From Chloroflexota bacterium (lineage in GTDB: Bacteria; Chloroflexota; Anaerolineae; 4572-78; J111): a stretch of DNA of 64,000 nt. The notes beneath the pieces are model-generated. The model was not told where the DNA came from. It was given only the letters and a program-made list of their open reading frames with translations, and ran no database searches. Positions 50,253 to 58,435 of the stretch are shown in pieces; position 1 is the stretch's first letter; each line of letters starts with the position of its first letter. The stretch lies in contig BOKF01000033.1 of NCBI GenBank assembly GCA_016860845.1, positions 32,253-96,252 of the forward strand, read 5' to 3'. Position numbers and translations under genes: made by a program.

Positions 50253-50462
50253 AACTTAACCTGTTGCGTCTAATTCCTCCCATTTGCGGCTGCACCCACA
50301 GCCAAAGCCTCTTCAAAAATTATCGGCCTGACTGACGCTGGAAAAAAATCTTCCCCAAGATTTATTTTTGCCAGATGCAACAGGATTTCTCAGGGAAAAC
50401 GACCCCACCCGGCCCTGAGAGGAAAAGACACTCACTTCCTCCCAAGTGAGTGTCTTTTTTTA
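50253..50462 (+). ncRNA. Unassigned structured RNA with C-rich loops
   Basis: A transcript of about 210 nt bounded by a promoter and an intrinsic terminator, with no open reading frame. Closing stem: CCTGTTGCGTC (50260-50270) with GATGCAACAGG (50374-50384), 11 pairs with one wobble. Inside are an unpaired CCTCCC (50276-50281), hairpin GGCTG/CAGCC with loop CACCCA (50288-50303), and a long A/U hairpin from CTGG (50338) to CCAG (50374) with loop CCCC (50353-50356). A second domain TCTCAGGG/CCCTGAGA (50388-50420) has ACCCCACCC in its loop. The terminator loop is again CCTCCC. All exposed loops are C-rich, as in small RNAs that pair with Shine-Dalgarno sequences. No known family is recognised. 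Confidence 0.65.
50427..50461 (+). terminator. Intrinsic terminator of the C-rich structured RNA
   Basis: Perfect 11-bp stem GACACTCACTT/AAGTGAGTGTC (50427-50437, 50444-50454), loop CCTCCC, then seven T. Confidence 0.9.
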
Positions 50463-50498
50463 TTACCGGTCATGATAAAAGCGCAAGAATAGAGGGAT

Positions 50499-50527
50499 TT
50501 GTCAAGGCTCCTGAACAATAGTATAAT
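50499..50527 (+). promoter_or_regulatory. Promoter of the 533-aa unknown protein gene
   Basis: TTGTCA (50499-50504), a 17-bp spacer, consensus TATAAT (50522-50527). It lies after the RNA terminator, which shows that the RNA and the protein gene are separate transcription units. Confidence 0.8.
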
Positions 50528-50586
50528 TTGATATTGCCTTTTGGCAGAAAACACAATCTCCAAAAAATTTAGAGGTATACCTCATC

Positions 50587-52188
50587 TTGGTTCAGCGTAA
50601 GACTCAGACCCCGGCTTATTGGCAAAGCCAATTTACCGTTAGCAGCAAAGATATAGAATTTATTTACAACCAAATTCTGGAAGCAAATCGTGTCTTTACT
50701 CTTGATGAAATTGCTCTCACTCTGGTCAGGCGCCAGTACCAGGCCGAAGAATTAGCAGCCAGGAGCGAGTTTCAACAGGGTAGACTTTATCAGCCTAAAG
50801 AAAGTTACGCCGCTGGCGAGCAAGTAGTTTTTCCGGCCCTGGATTTTGCCGTTGGCACCGTTAAAACTGTGCGCCCAGGCCACCACCCCGTGCATGGAAC
50901 GTTCAATGTTATCGAGGTGAGCTTCGACAATGGCAGTGTCATGCGTGAATTTGCCACTAACTTTGATCGTCCCCATCCCCTCAATTTGGATAGCAACCAA
51001 AGCCTGGCTAGTCTGCAGGGGTTAATCTCGCCGGAAGAAATCTACCAGAGCTATGGCGGCGACTTTATTCGACCCAAAGTTGAAGCTGCCCTGGTAAACA
51101 GCAACGATTTTGTACAGTTTCATGACCAGTATTTCTTACGTGATCTCCTGCCCGATTTTCACGAAGGGCTATTTAACATTGCCGATGCCGCCGTTGACAT
51201 TAATAATGGGCCTCTCAGCGTTGACGCCCTTATTGAGCAAATGGGGTTAGCTGAAAGTAAAGATATTACCGATACCCTCCGCTTTTCGGTGAGCTACCGG
51301 CTGGCGAATGACGAACGCTTTGACGACGTCGGCCCCACCGGTCAAGTGCTTTGGTATCTGGAGCGCATCGAACCACCGGAAGCTCATCATGCTCCCCGCC
51401 GCTTACAGGTGGACCCAGGCCAGAGTTACAATGTCAACTCTTTTGACGAGGATTTGAAGGCGTTGTTAGCCGAAATTGATGACGAGGCAACTTTGCCTGA
51501 GGATGTTCCGGCTATTGGCCCAGACACCCCAAGTGTAACAATCGTACTCAACTATCCGCACCGGCGAGTCGGTACTTTGCCGATTACACCCAAAACGCAA
51601 TCTTTCTTCCCTACCAGCTATTATAACCCGGTTCTCTTTGAGTTTGTTGATGGCCGTACGGGCGATGTCATACCTAGCTGGTCGGTGTTGAATGACAAGT
51701 ATGTCTTCGGGTTGGATGAATGGTACACTAAAAACAAGCTACCGGTGGGCGCCTATATCAATATCAAACGCACGGATAACCCCATGCGGCTCGTGGTAGA
51801 TTATCAGACCCTGCGCGCCCAGCGTGATTGGGTGCGGACTGCTACGGTCAGTGGCAACAAACTTGTCTTCCAGATGAGCAAAGAGGCCATCAGTGGCAGG
51901 TATGATGAGCTAATGATTATTGGCGAGTCAAACCCAGCCCAGATTGACACCCTCTGGTTAAATGCTCTCGAGAAAAAGTTGTCCATTTATGATATTCTTT
52001 GTCAGGTGTTTCCAGAATTATCCAAGCTTAACCCTCAGAGTACGGTTCACGCCAAAACCCTTTATAGTGCAGTTAATATCATCCAGCGTGCCGGTCCAGG
52101 GCCGATCTTCCAGGAACTGGTTAAACATCGCTGTTTTATACCCATGAAAAACGGTTACTGGATTTACGATCCAAATCTGCGCGATTAG
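50587..52188 (+). CDS. Conserved-looking protein of unknown function, first of a pair
   Basis: 533 aa from a TTG start (50587); no upstream ATG or GTG is in frame. GAGG at 50572 is about 11 nt away. Residues about 15-65 look like a winged-helix or helical domain (IEFIYNQILEANRVFTLDEIALTLV). Residues about 75-115 are a small beta-barrel (GEQVVFPALDFAVGTVKTVRPG). Residues about 165-260 are helical. Residues about 315-425 form a beta domain that starts VTIVLNYPHRRVGTLPI, and a helical C-terminus follows. No enzyme motif or membrane helix is visible. The 139-aa partner gene starts 25 bp downstream and shares a promoter. A DNA- or RNA-linked role is only suggested by the winged-helix-like pattern. 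Confidence 0.6.
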   Translation: MVQRKTQTPAYWQSQFTVSSKDIEFIYNQILEANRVFTLDEIALTLVRRQYQAEELAARSEFQQGRLYQPKESYAAGEQVVFPALDFAVGTVKTVRPGHHPVHGTFNVIEVSFDNGSVMREFATNFDRPHPLNLDSNQSLASLQGLISPEEIYQSYGGDFIRPKVEAALVNSNDFVQFHDQYFLRDLLPDFHEGLFNIADAAVDINNGPLSVDALIEQMGLAESKDITDTLRFSVSYRLANDERFDDVGPTGQVLWYLERIEPPEAHHAPRRLQVDPGQSYNVNSFDEDLKALLAEIDDEATLPEDVPAIGPDTPSVTIVLNYPHRRVGTLPITPKTQSFFPTSYYNPVLFEFVDGRTGDVIPSWSVLNDKYVFGLDEWYTKNKLPVGAYINIKRTDNPMRLVVDYQTLRAQRDWVRTATVSGNKLVFQMSKEAISGRYDELMIIGESNPAQIDTLWLNALEKKLSIYDILCQVFPELSKLNPQSTVHAKTLYSAVNIIQRAGPGPIFQELVKHRCFIPMKNGYWIYDPNLRD

Positions 52189-52213
52189 CAGAGGACAAAC
52201 TCCTTTAAGCAAT

Positions 52214-52633
52214 ATGGCTAAATACGTAAAACCAACTCTTGATACAAAATTTCACATAGATTTTGCCTGGTGGCAAAAACAGCGTCAAAGCCTGGGCGCT
52301 TATTTGCAGAGCCACCAGTGCTCGGAAGCGCGAGCCAATCAACAGGATACCCAAACTTTCGATTGGGTTAATCCTGAAACGGGCGAAGTTTTTCAATTAG
52401 ATTTGCTGTGGTATACCATCCAGGCGCACTGTTCCCAACAGCCAAACTTTATTGACGAGAATATGCCTTTAACCCGGTCCATCTTCCGTCTTTTTATTGC
52501 GAATGATAACACCCCGCTGACCCCCCTTGAGATTCACGCCAAATTGCAGAAAAAAACCCCTGAATTAATTTTGCGGACCATTGGCGGGCATCAAGTTTAT
52601 GACGGCATTCGCCCGGTCAACTTATCAATCTGA
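52214..52633 (+). CDS. Protein of unknown function, second of the pair
   Basis: 139 aa, cytoplasmic. Residues about 5-85 are mainly helical with aromatic-rich WWQKQRQSLGAYL and FDWVNPETGEVFQLDLLWY. Residues about 95-139 resemble a winged helix (PLTPLEIHAKLQKKTPELIL, then the wing GGHQVYDGIRPV). It follows the 533-aa gene by 25 bp and is followed by a strong terminator, so the two genes form a complete two-gene operon. The family is not recognised. Confidence 0.6.
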   Translation: MAKYVKPTLDTKFHIDFAWWQKQRQSLGAYLQSHQCSEARANQQDTQTFDWVNPETGEVFQLDLLWYTIQAHCSQQPNFIDENMPLTRSIFRLFIANDNTPLTPLEIHAKLQKKTPELILRTIGGHQVYDGIRPVNLSI

Positions 52634-52673
52634 GCGGAGAGGCTCCTGTCTGTTGTTGTAGCGTACTTATAAA

Positions 52674-52700
52674 GCCGCCCTAAAGGGCGGTTTTCTTTTT
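52674..52700 (+). terminator. Intrinsic terminator of the unknown-protein pair
   Basis: CCGCCC/GGGCGG stem (52675-52680, 52685-52690) with a TAAA loop, then TTTTCTTTTT. Confidence 0.85.
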
Positions 52701-52760
52701 ATCATTAGCGCGATTTTCCAGTTGAGATTAAAATATACCTACGATTTTAGGCGACATAAA

Positions 52761-54038
52761 ATGATCTCATTTCAAGAATCTATCAAGCTACTGATCGTCT
52801 TGACCCTCATGTTGCTCGGGATAGGCATTTCTGTCACTCCAGCTTTAGCCCAAGAAGGGAAGCAGCAGGAGCCGGGGACATTTATTTACACCGTCCAGCC
52901 TGGTGATACCCTGGCCGCCATTGCCTTACGTTATAACCGCAACATATTCGATATTGCCCTGGCCAATAACCTGTCAAATTTTGATCTCATTTTCCCCGGC
53001 CAGCAGCTCACTTTGCCCAACATTTCTGCTCAAATCACAGCCACGCCCCAGGGAGATGGCCGAACCCACATCGTCCGGCCCGGCGACACGCTCTTTTCCA
53101 TCGCTAACATATACCGTGTCTCCCCGGAAGAGCTTGTTGCAGTTAACCGTCTGGCCAACCCTGATCTTTTGCAGGTGGGCCAGACCCTGAAGATTCCTGG
53201 CGGCCCCCAACCTAAACCGGAAAATTTGCCAGCACCTTTTACCAGCGTTGAACTCTCAGAACCCACGATTATCCAGGGCCGAACCCTCGTCATCCGGGTA
53301 AAGCTGTCCGCCCCGGCCACTCTCAGTGGCGATTTTGAAAATCGCCCTATCTTTTTTAATGACGGCGGCAATGGTCAGTTCTGGGGAATTACGGCGATAC
53401 CGGCTCTGGCTGAACCGAAGATCTACCCGCTTAAGCTAACGGCAAACCTCGCCAACGGTTCACAAATAATCGCTTTAAGAAATGTTAGTGTCATTGAAGG
53501 TCCTTACGGGGTGGAAAATATTGAGGTGGATGAACAACGAGAGGAGTTGCTCGATCCGGAAATAGTGCAGATGGAACAGGCGAAACTAGACCATCTCTGG
53601 TCTCAAATTTCGCCGCAGCCCCTCTGGCAAGGGCCATTTCACTATCCAATGTTGCCCGATACCCTCCGCCTGACCAGTTATTTTGGCACCCGGCGCAGCT
53701 ATAATGGCAGCGAGATTGCCAGTTTTCACACTGGCGCCGACTTTGGCGGTGATGTCGGTGCACCGATTTACGCTCCCGCCGCTGGCAAAGTCGTATTGGC
53801 CGAAAAATTAATGATACGTGGGAACGCTGTGGTCGTTGACCACGGGTTAGGCTTATTTAGTGGTTATTGGCATCAAAATCAACTGGCCGTTGTAGTCGGC
53901 CAAGAGGTAAAGCCAGGGGATTTAATCGGCTTTATCGGCGATACCGGTTTGGCCACCGGACCCCATTTGCACTGGGAAATGCGGCTGAACGGCATTGCCA
54001 TCGAGCCGCTCCAATGGGTCCAACAGATGATTCCTTAA
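52761..54038 (+). CDS. LysM-domain M23 family metallopeptidase
   Basis: Start ATG 52761 gives a normal Sec signal peptide (1-31, ending ALAQ); 425 aa. Two LysM domains (about 40-85 and 95-140) each show YTVQPGDTL or HIVRPGDTLFSIA and end LTLPN or LKIPG. A beta-rich middle domain (about 150-270) precedes the M23 peptidase (about 300-425). The zinc site is H-x-G-x-D (FHTGADFGGDVG) and HLHWE, with PHLHWEMRLNG. It cleaves peptidoglycan cross-bridges and is likely to act in cell separation or remodelling. Followed 31 bp later by a HAD gene. Confidence 0.93.
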   Translation: MISFQESIKLLIVLTLMLLGIGISVTPALAQEGKQQEPGTFIYTVQPGDTLAAIALRYNRNIFDIALANNLSNFDLIFPGQQLTLPNISAQITATPQGDGRTHIVRPGDTLFSIANIYRVSPEELVAVNRLANPDLLQVGQTLKIPGGPQPKPENLPAPFTSVELSEPTIIQGRTLVIRVKLSAPATLSGDFENRPIFFNDGGNGQFWGITAIPALAEPKIYPLKLTANLANGSQIIALRNVSVIEGPYGVENIEVDEQREELLDPEIVQMEQAKLDHLWSQISPQPLWQGPFHYPMLPDTLRLTSYFGTRRSYNGSEIASFHTGADFGGDVGAPIYAPAAGKVVLAEKLMIRGNAVVVDHGLGLFSGYWHQNQLAVVVGQEVKPGDLIGFIGDTGLATGPHLHWEMRLNGIAIEPLQWVQQMIP

Positions 54039-54069
54039 GCCTAAATGCTTCATCAACAAGTGAGGAACA

Positions 54070-54834
54070 GTGAGTATCAAAAAGACTTACCTGATTGATA
54101 TGGATGGAGTCCTTGTTCAAGGCCAAAATCCAATTCCGGGGGCGGCCGAATTTATTGAACGCCTGATTGCCGGGGGGCATAAGTACCTTGTCTTAACCAA
54201 CAACTCACGCTACACCTCCACCGATTTACAGCACCGGCTGCAATCGGCAGGGATAAACATTGGCACACAGCAGATTTTTAGTAGCGCGATGGCCACCGCC
54301 GCTTTTGTCCAGTCTCAAAAACCGCATGGGTCCGCTTATGTTTTGGGAGACATAGGGTTGTATCAAGCTTTAACCGATGTTGGTTATACGCTGACGGATT
54401 ACAAACCTGATTACGTGATTCTGGGTGAAACTGAATCCTACCCCTATGATAAAATCATTCGGGCGACGCAACTCATTTGGGCCGGGACGTCGTTTATTGC
54501 GACTAATCCTGACCCCTCCGGCCCCTCTGAAACCGGTCTGACGCCTGCTTGCGGCGCTGTAGCGGCACTGATCGAAAAGGCAACCGGTTTTGCTCCCTAC
54601 TTTGTGGGCAAACCTAACCCATTGATGATGCGTTCGGCGCTGCGTTATCTTGGTGAACACTCTGAAAATACGTTTATGGTCGGGGACCGGATGGATACCG
54701 ACATCAAAGTGGGTCTGGAGAGCGGATTGGAAACCATTCTGGTTTTGACCGGGGTTACACGGCTAGATATGATTGCTAATTTTCCTTACCGCCCCAATCG
54801 TGTCGTCAATTCAGTAGCCGATATCGAGCCGTAG
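54070..54834 (+). CDS. HAD family phosphatase, subfamily IIA (NagD-like)
   Basis: 254 aa from GTG 54070, with AGTGAGGAAC as ribosome-binding site. Motif I DMDGVL at 10-15, motif II TNNSR near 41-45, Lys in [13 protein letters not shown] near 180, and motif [15 protein letters not shown] near 205-217. The cap type IIA and length match NagD and related enzymes that dephosphorylate nucleotides or sugar phosphates. The natural substrate is unknown. It probably shares a transcript with the LysM/M23 gene. Confidence 0.9.
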   Translation: MSIKKTYLIDMDGVLVQGQNPIPGAAEFIERLIAGGHKYLVLTNNSRYTSTDLQHRLQSAGINIGTQQIFSSAMATAAFVQSQKPHGSAYVLGDIGLYQALTDVGYTLTDYKPDYVILGETESYPYDKIIRATQLIWAGTSFIATNPDPSGPSETGLTPACGAVAALIEKATGFAPYFVGKPNPLMMRSALRYLGEHSENTFMVGDRMDTDIKVGLESGLETILVLTGVTRLDMIANFPYRPNRVVNSVADIEP

Positions 54835-55148
54835 CCGTGTTTCCCCCACCTATGTGGTTATTTAGGTGGTTATTAGGGTTAGTAACATCATTTTCAATTT
54901 ATTTCACACAATTCAACCCACTCGTTCAAATACCGATCCTTAGTTCTCGTTCCGCAAAAATTCATTTGTTTTAGAAATAACTTTGCCAAAATTTACTTTA
55001 TATTTTGACCCACTAATCGTCATTCTTCGGGATAATTTAGGGAAGTATACGTCATTTTTGCTATATTTTTGTTATTTTACTCCACAAATTATCTATTCAG
55101 GTGAAGGGTGAGATCTGATCGCTTACTTTTGATAGTTAGGCGGCAACA
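54835..55148. other. Gene-free stretch upstream of the quinate-dehydrogenase-like gene
   Basis: AT-rich. It contains a short hairpin CCACCTA/TAGGTGG (54846-54869) just after the HAD gene, which may end that transcript, and the extended -10 promoter at 55059-55067. No coding region is supported. Confidence 0.5.
55059..55067 (+). promoter_or_regulatory. Extended -10 promoter candidate
   Basis: TGCTATATT (55059-55067), 75-80 nt before ATG 55149; no -35 at the expected distance. Confidence 0.4.
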
Positions 55149-56075
55149 ATGAAACATGTAGTCAGTATCAGTTTAGGCAGTTCCAGCCGGGATAAGAAAG
55201 TAGAGTTCAAACTGGGTCAGGAAACGATTCTCATCGAACGAATCGGCTGTGATGGCGATGAAGAGAGAGCCAGGGCACTTTTTAACGAACTGGACGGCAA
55301 GGTGGATGCTTTTGGAGTCGGCGGCGTTGAGCTTTTTGTGCGGGTGCTTAATAAAAGTTATCCACTGCGCTCCGGAATCAATTTGGTTAAGGAAGTAAAA
55401 CACACCCCCTATACGGACGGACGGGGGCTAAAATTGACCCTGGAGCAAAACATTTTTCAGATGGCCGAGCCTCATTTTCAGTTTTCCATTACCCCTCGCA
55501 AGGCGATGATGCCGGTCGCTGCCGACCGTTACGGCATGGCTGCATCGCTCGACCGGGCCGGTTTTGAGCTGGTGTTTTGTGATCTGATGTTTGGGCTGGG
55601 TATTCCCCTGCCTGTTTATGGGCTGGCTCGGTTGCGCACCCTGGCTGCTATATTGATGCCGGTAGTCGGGCTGATGCCGATTAGTATGCTCTATCCCACC
55701 GGTCAAGATCAGGATAGAAATATCCCCAAATATGAAAAGTGGTTTAACTATGGCCCGGTCATCGCCGGAGATTTCCAGTATATTCGCCGCCATATGCCCC
55801 TTGATATGCAGGGCAAAGTGATTATTACGAACACCACCACGGCCAGTGATGTCGAGTTTATGCAGTCGCGCGGTGTGGCTTATCTTATCACGAGCACGCC
55901 CCGGATTGATGGTCGCTCGTTTGGGACCAATGTTTTAGAAGCAGCCCTGATCGCCTATGCCGGTAAAGGTCGCACACTTACGGATGCTGAACTAGCTTCT
56001 CTCATCAACGCCTTAAATTTAAAGCCCGCTGTACAAGCTTTAAATCCCGTTCAACTGGTCGAAACAAATTCTTAA
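55149..56075 (+). CDS. Quinate-5-dehydrogenase-like conserved protein
   Basis: 308 aa. The N-terminus KHVVSISLGSSSRDKKVEF, then IERIGCDGDEERARALFNELDGKVDAFGVGGVELFV, matches a family annotated as quinate 5-dehydrogenase in Chloroflexota and Deinococcota. This family does not have the classical shikimate-dehydrogenase layout, so the enzyme name is a family label and the activity is not proven. No membrane helix is clear, although VYGLARLRTLAAILMPVVGLMPISML near 155-180 is quite hydrophobic. It lies just upstream of the transporter operon, which has its own promoter. Confidence 0.65.
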   Translation: MKHVVSISLGSSSRDKKVEFKLGQETILIERIGCDGDEERARALFNELDGKVDAFGVGGVELFVRVLNKSYPLRSGINLVKEVKHTPYTDGRGLKLTLEQNIFQMAEPHFQFSITPRKAMMPVAADRYGMAASLDRAGFELVFCDLMFGLGIPLPVYGLARLRTLAAILMPVVGLMPISMLYPTGQDQDRNIPKYEKWFNYGPVIAGDFQYIRRHMPLDMQGKVIITNTTTASDVEFMQSRGVAYLITSTPRIDGRSFGTNVLEAALIAYAGKGRTLTDAELASLINALNLKPAVQALNPVQLVETNS

Positions 56076-56079
56076 ATGG

Positions 56080-56108
56080 TTGCGTCCCCATAGCCCTTGT
56101 GCTACAAT
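56080..56108 (+). promoter_or_regulatory. Promoter of the transporter operon
   Basis: TTGCGT (56080-56085), a 17-bp spacer, TACAAT (56103-56108) preceded by TGC. Start near 56115, about 40 nt before the proposed start codon at 56155. Confidence 0.7.
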
Positions 56109-56154
56109 ACCATCTCCTTTCCACAATACCTAGCCAAATCAAGAGAGGTTAGCC

Positions 56155-57114
56155 ATCGCGACGCAAGTTGAAGTTGCCAAAGGGGGCAACGCCCTCGCTA
56201 CCTTTAGAATTCCGGGCTGGACCAAGTCTATTCTTTACTTTTTTCTGGTTGTACTGCTGCTAGCACTGGCCTGGCAGGGGTATAAACTCCTGGCCGCACC
56301 GGGCGGTAAGTACCTGCGGGGTACCGCTGAGGTGAAAGTAGGCAGTGAGCGGGTACCGGGTGTTCTGTGCCAGAACCTGGGGCTGTGCAAGATTGCCTTG
56401 CCTATCAGCGCCGATGACCGCTCTATGCCCCCGCTTACGGAAATCATCGGCACCCTCTTTGAACCGCCTCGGCGGGGCGGTGATGAAATTTTGCTCACCA
56501 TCCTGATCCGCGCCTCACTATTTACCCTGCAAGAGGCATTTGTTGGTTTTTTGTTAGGTGGGGTTTTGGGTTTTGTTTTGGGTGTCATCTTTGCCCATTC
56601 CTCCTTGCTGGAAAGAGGTCTTCTCCCCTATGTCGTGGCTTCGCAGACCGTGCCCCTGCTGGCTATTGCGCCGATGGTCGTGATTTGGCTGGGTGGTAAT
56701 TGGTTTTCGGTGGCTATTATTGCCGCTTATCTAACTTTTTTCCCCGTCACTATCAACACCCTACGCGGCTTACTCTCACCCCAGGCAACCGCCCTGGAAT
56801 TGATGCGCTCTTATGCCGCCACCTCCTGGGCAGTATTATGGAAACTCCGGGTGCCAGCGGCGCTGCCCTACATCTTTACTGCTCTCAAGGTTTCAGCTAC
56901 AGCCAGCGTGGTGGGGGCTATCATCGGCGAGCTGCCTTCGGGCATTGCAAATGGATTAGGGCGGGCGATTCTTAATTTTAATCAATACTACGCTACCGGC
57001 CCGGAAAAACTGTGGGCTAGTATTCTCATTGCCTCCCTGGCCGGGATGATTTTCTTCTTTGCCATCACCTTGCTGGAAAAGATCTTTATTCGGCATCGGC
57101 CTGTCGAAATATAG
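56155..57114 (+). CDS. ABC transporter permease (nitrate/taurine/pyrimidine type) with a non-canonical start
   Basis: 319 aa if translation begins at ATC 56155, which lies 6 nt after AGAGAGG. No ATG, GTG or TTG exists in frame between the stop at 56131 and GTG 56332. Yet residues about 24-45 encode a clear first membrane helix (SILYFFLVVLLLALAWQG), so translation must begin before 56332. The binding-protein-dependent permease core is present: ASQTVPLLAIAPMVVIW near 160, then LRGLLSPQATALELMRSYAAT near 203-223, which is the EAA loop that contacts the ATPase. A second permease of this type lies at 62510, with one shared ATPase at 61728. A base error at 56157 (ATG to ATC) is an alternative to a rare start codon. 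Confidence 0.85.
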   Translation: MATQVEVAKGGNALATFRIPGWTKSILYFFLVVLLLALAWQGYKLLAAPGGKYLRGTAEVKVGSERVPGVLCQNLGLCKIALPISADDRSMPPLTEIIGTLFEPPRRGGDEILLTILIRASLFTLQEAFVGFLLGGVLGFVLGVIFAHSSLLERGLLPYVVASQTVPLLAIAPMVVIWLGGNWFSVAIIAAYLTFFPVTINTLRGLLSPQATALELMRSYAATSWAVLWKLRVPAALPYIFTALKVSATASVVGAIIGELPSGIANGLGRAILNFNQYYATGPEKLWASILIASLAGMIFFFAITLLEKIFIRHRPVEI

Positions 57115-57359
57115 CTAAAACTTGCAAAGATAGCCCTTTTTGGTTATTATTGCGTGCAATTTCGCACTTGTTATCAGCCTGCCAAACTTTATCGTCCGCC
57201 CCAACCCCACTTACCCTTCCCTACTCTGCCTTTCTCCGTCGACTCAAGAACTAACGGCGCAGATGGAGGTGGATGGACTGGTCACAGTCTTTATTCGGCT
57301 GGTGAATTTTTTGACGGGCAGTAGAGGAACATTTTGATTAACAACAAAAGGAGGAGTGT

Positions 57360-58424
57360 ATGCCACGGCGCATCCTGGATAATTTGACCTTCGTCAACGT
57401 GTCGCTGGCGTTGGTTGGCGCATTTATTGTCGCCATCATTGTGATTGGCTCCGTTGCAACTCTGCAATCCGGTCATTACACCAGCCGCCAATGGTTTGAC
57501 TTTGTCGTTTTTGGGTTGGCCCAGGGGAGCATCTACGCTCTCATTGCCCTGGGTTACACCATGGTGTATGGGGTACTGCGCATGATCAATTTCGCTCACG
57601 GCGAAGTTTACATGAGCGGGGCCTTCACCGGCTACTTTATCGCCGACGCCATGAATCGAGCCAAAGTTCTGGATAATAACCCGCTGCTGGGCCTGCTGGC
57701 CGTCTTTAGTGTGGCGATGTTCACCTCGGTGGTAGTAGCGGTCCTGCTCGAGCGGATTGCCTACCGTCCGCTCCGGCGCGCTCCCCGGCTGGTCCCCCTG
57801 ATTACCGCTATCGGCGCCTCTTTCTTCCTCCAATATACGTTCCGTGGTTTGTATGGTTCTCAATTTAAAGCCTATCCCGAAGTAAAAGCTTTAGACGGTG
57901 TATGGAGTCTGGGGGGTGATCTTACTATTCAGAAGATCCAGGTGGTGGTCGTTGTTGCAGCGGCCTTGCTCATGTTTGGCCTCTACATGTTTGTCCAGTA
58001 TACCAAAACCGGCAAAGCCATGCGGGCCGTTTCTGAAAACAAGGATGTGGCGGCGTTAATGGGGATTAATGTGGACGCCATCATTGTCCAAACCTTTATT
58101 TTGGGTGCGGCTCTGGCCGGAGCCGCCGGCGTATTGTATGCGCTGATGTTCCGGCAGGTCAGTTTCTTCATGGGTTTTATCCCCGGCATTAAGGCTTTTA
58201 CGGCTGCGGTTCTGGGTGGTATCGGCAACATTCCCGGAGCTATGCTGGGCGGCCTGTTTCTAGGCATCTTTGAATCGGTTGGGCCGAGTCTATTTCTCGA
58301 TGGGTTGGGTATCCCAGCCCCCTATCAGCTTAAAGATGTCATTGCTTTTAGTATGTTGGTGCTTATCTTGATCTTTCGTCCGCAGGGTATTCTGGGCGAA
58401 CGGCTGGGCAAGGCCAAAGCCTGA
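57360..58424 (+). CDS. livH: Branched-chain amino acid type ABC permease LivH
   Basis: 354 aa after a strong AAAGGAGGAGTGT site. Family motifs are ALGYTMVYGVLRMINFAHGEVYM near 70-90 and GKAMRAVSENKDVAALMGI near 218-236, plus GGIGNIPGAMLGG near 282-294. Eight to nine helices are visible, with about 50 residues before the usual LivH start, including one extra helix. It forms the membrane channel with LivM. The ligand could be branched-chain amino acids, amides, urea or related compounds. A 245-bp gap separates it from the preceding permease. Confidence 0.92.
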   Translation: MPRRILDNLTFVNVSLALVGAFIVAIIVIGSVATLQSGHYTSRQWFDFVVFGLAQGSIYALIALGYTMVYGVLRMINFAHGEVYMSGAFTGYFIADAMNRAKVLDNNPLLGLLAVFSVAMFTSVVVAVLLERIAYRPLRRAPRLVPLITAIGASFFLQYTFRGLYGSQFKAYPEVKALDGVWSLGGDLTIQKIQVVVVVAAALLMFGLYMFVQYTKTGKAMRAVSENKDVAALMGINVDAIIVQTFILGAALAGAAGVLYALMFRQVSFFMGFIPGIKAFTAAVLGGIGNIPGAMLGGLFLGIFESVGPSLFLDGLGIPAPYQLKDVIAFSMLVLILIFRPQGILGERLGKAKA

Positions 58425-58435
58425 GGTACATCATT

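Noticed and set aside
50253..50586. Riboswitch controlling the 533-aa protein gene
   Set aside because: A consensus promoter (50499-50527) lies between the terminator and the gene, and the terminator is unconditional in appearance, so the RNA reads as a separate transcript.
57140..57337. A 65-codon frame between the first permease and livH
   Set aside because: No ribosome-binding site, unusual composition and no match to any pattern; the gap is probably untranslated.
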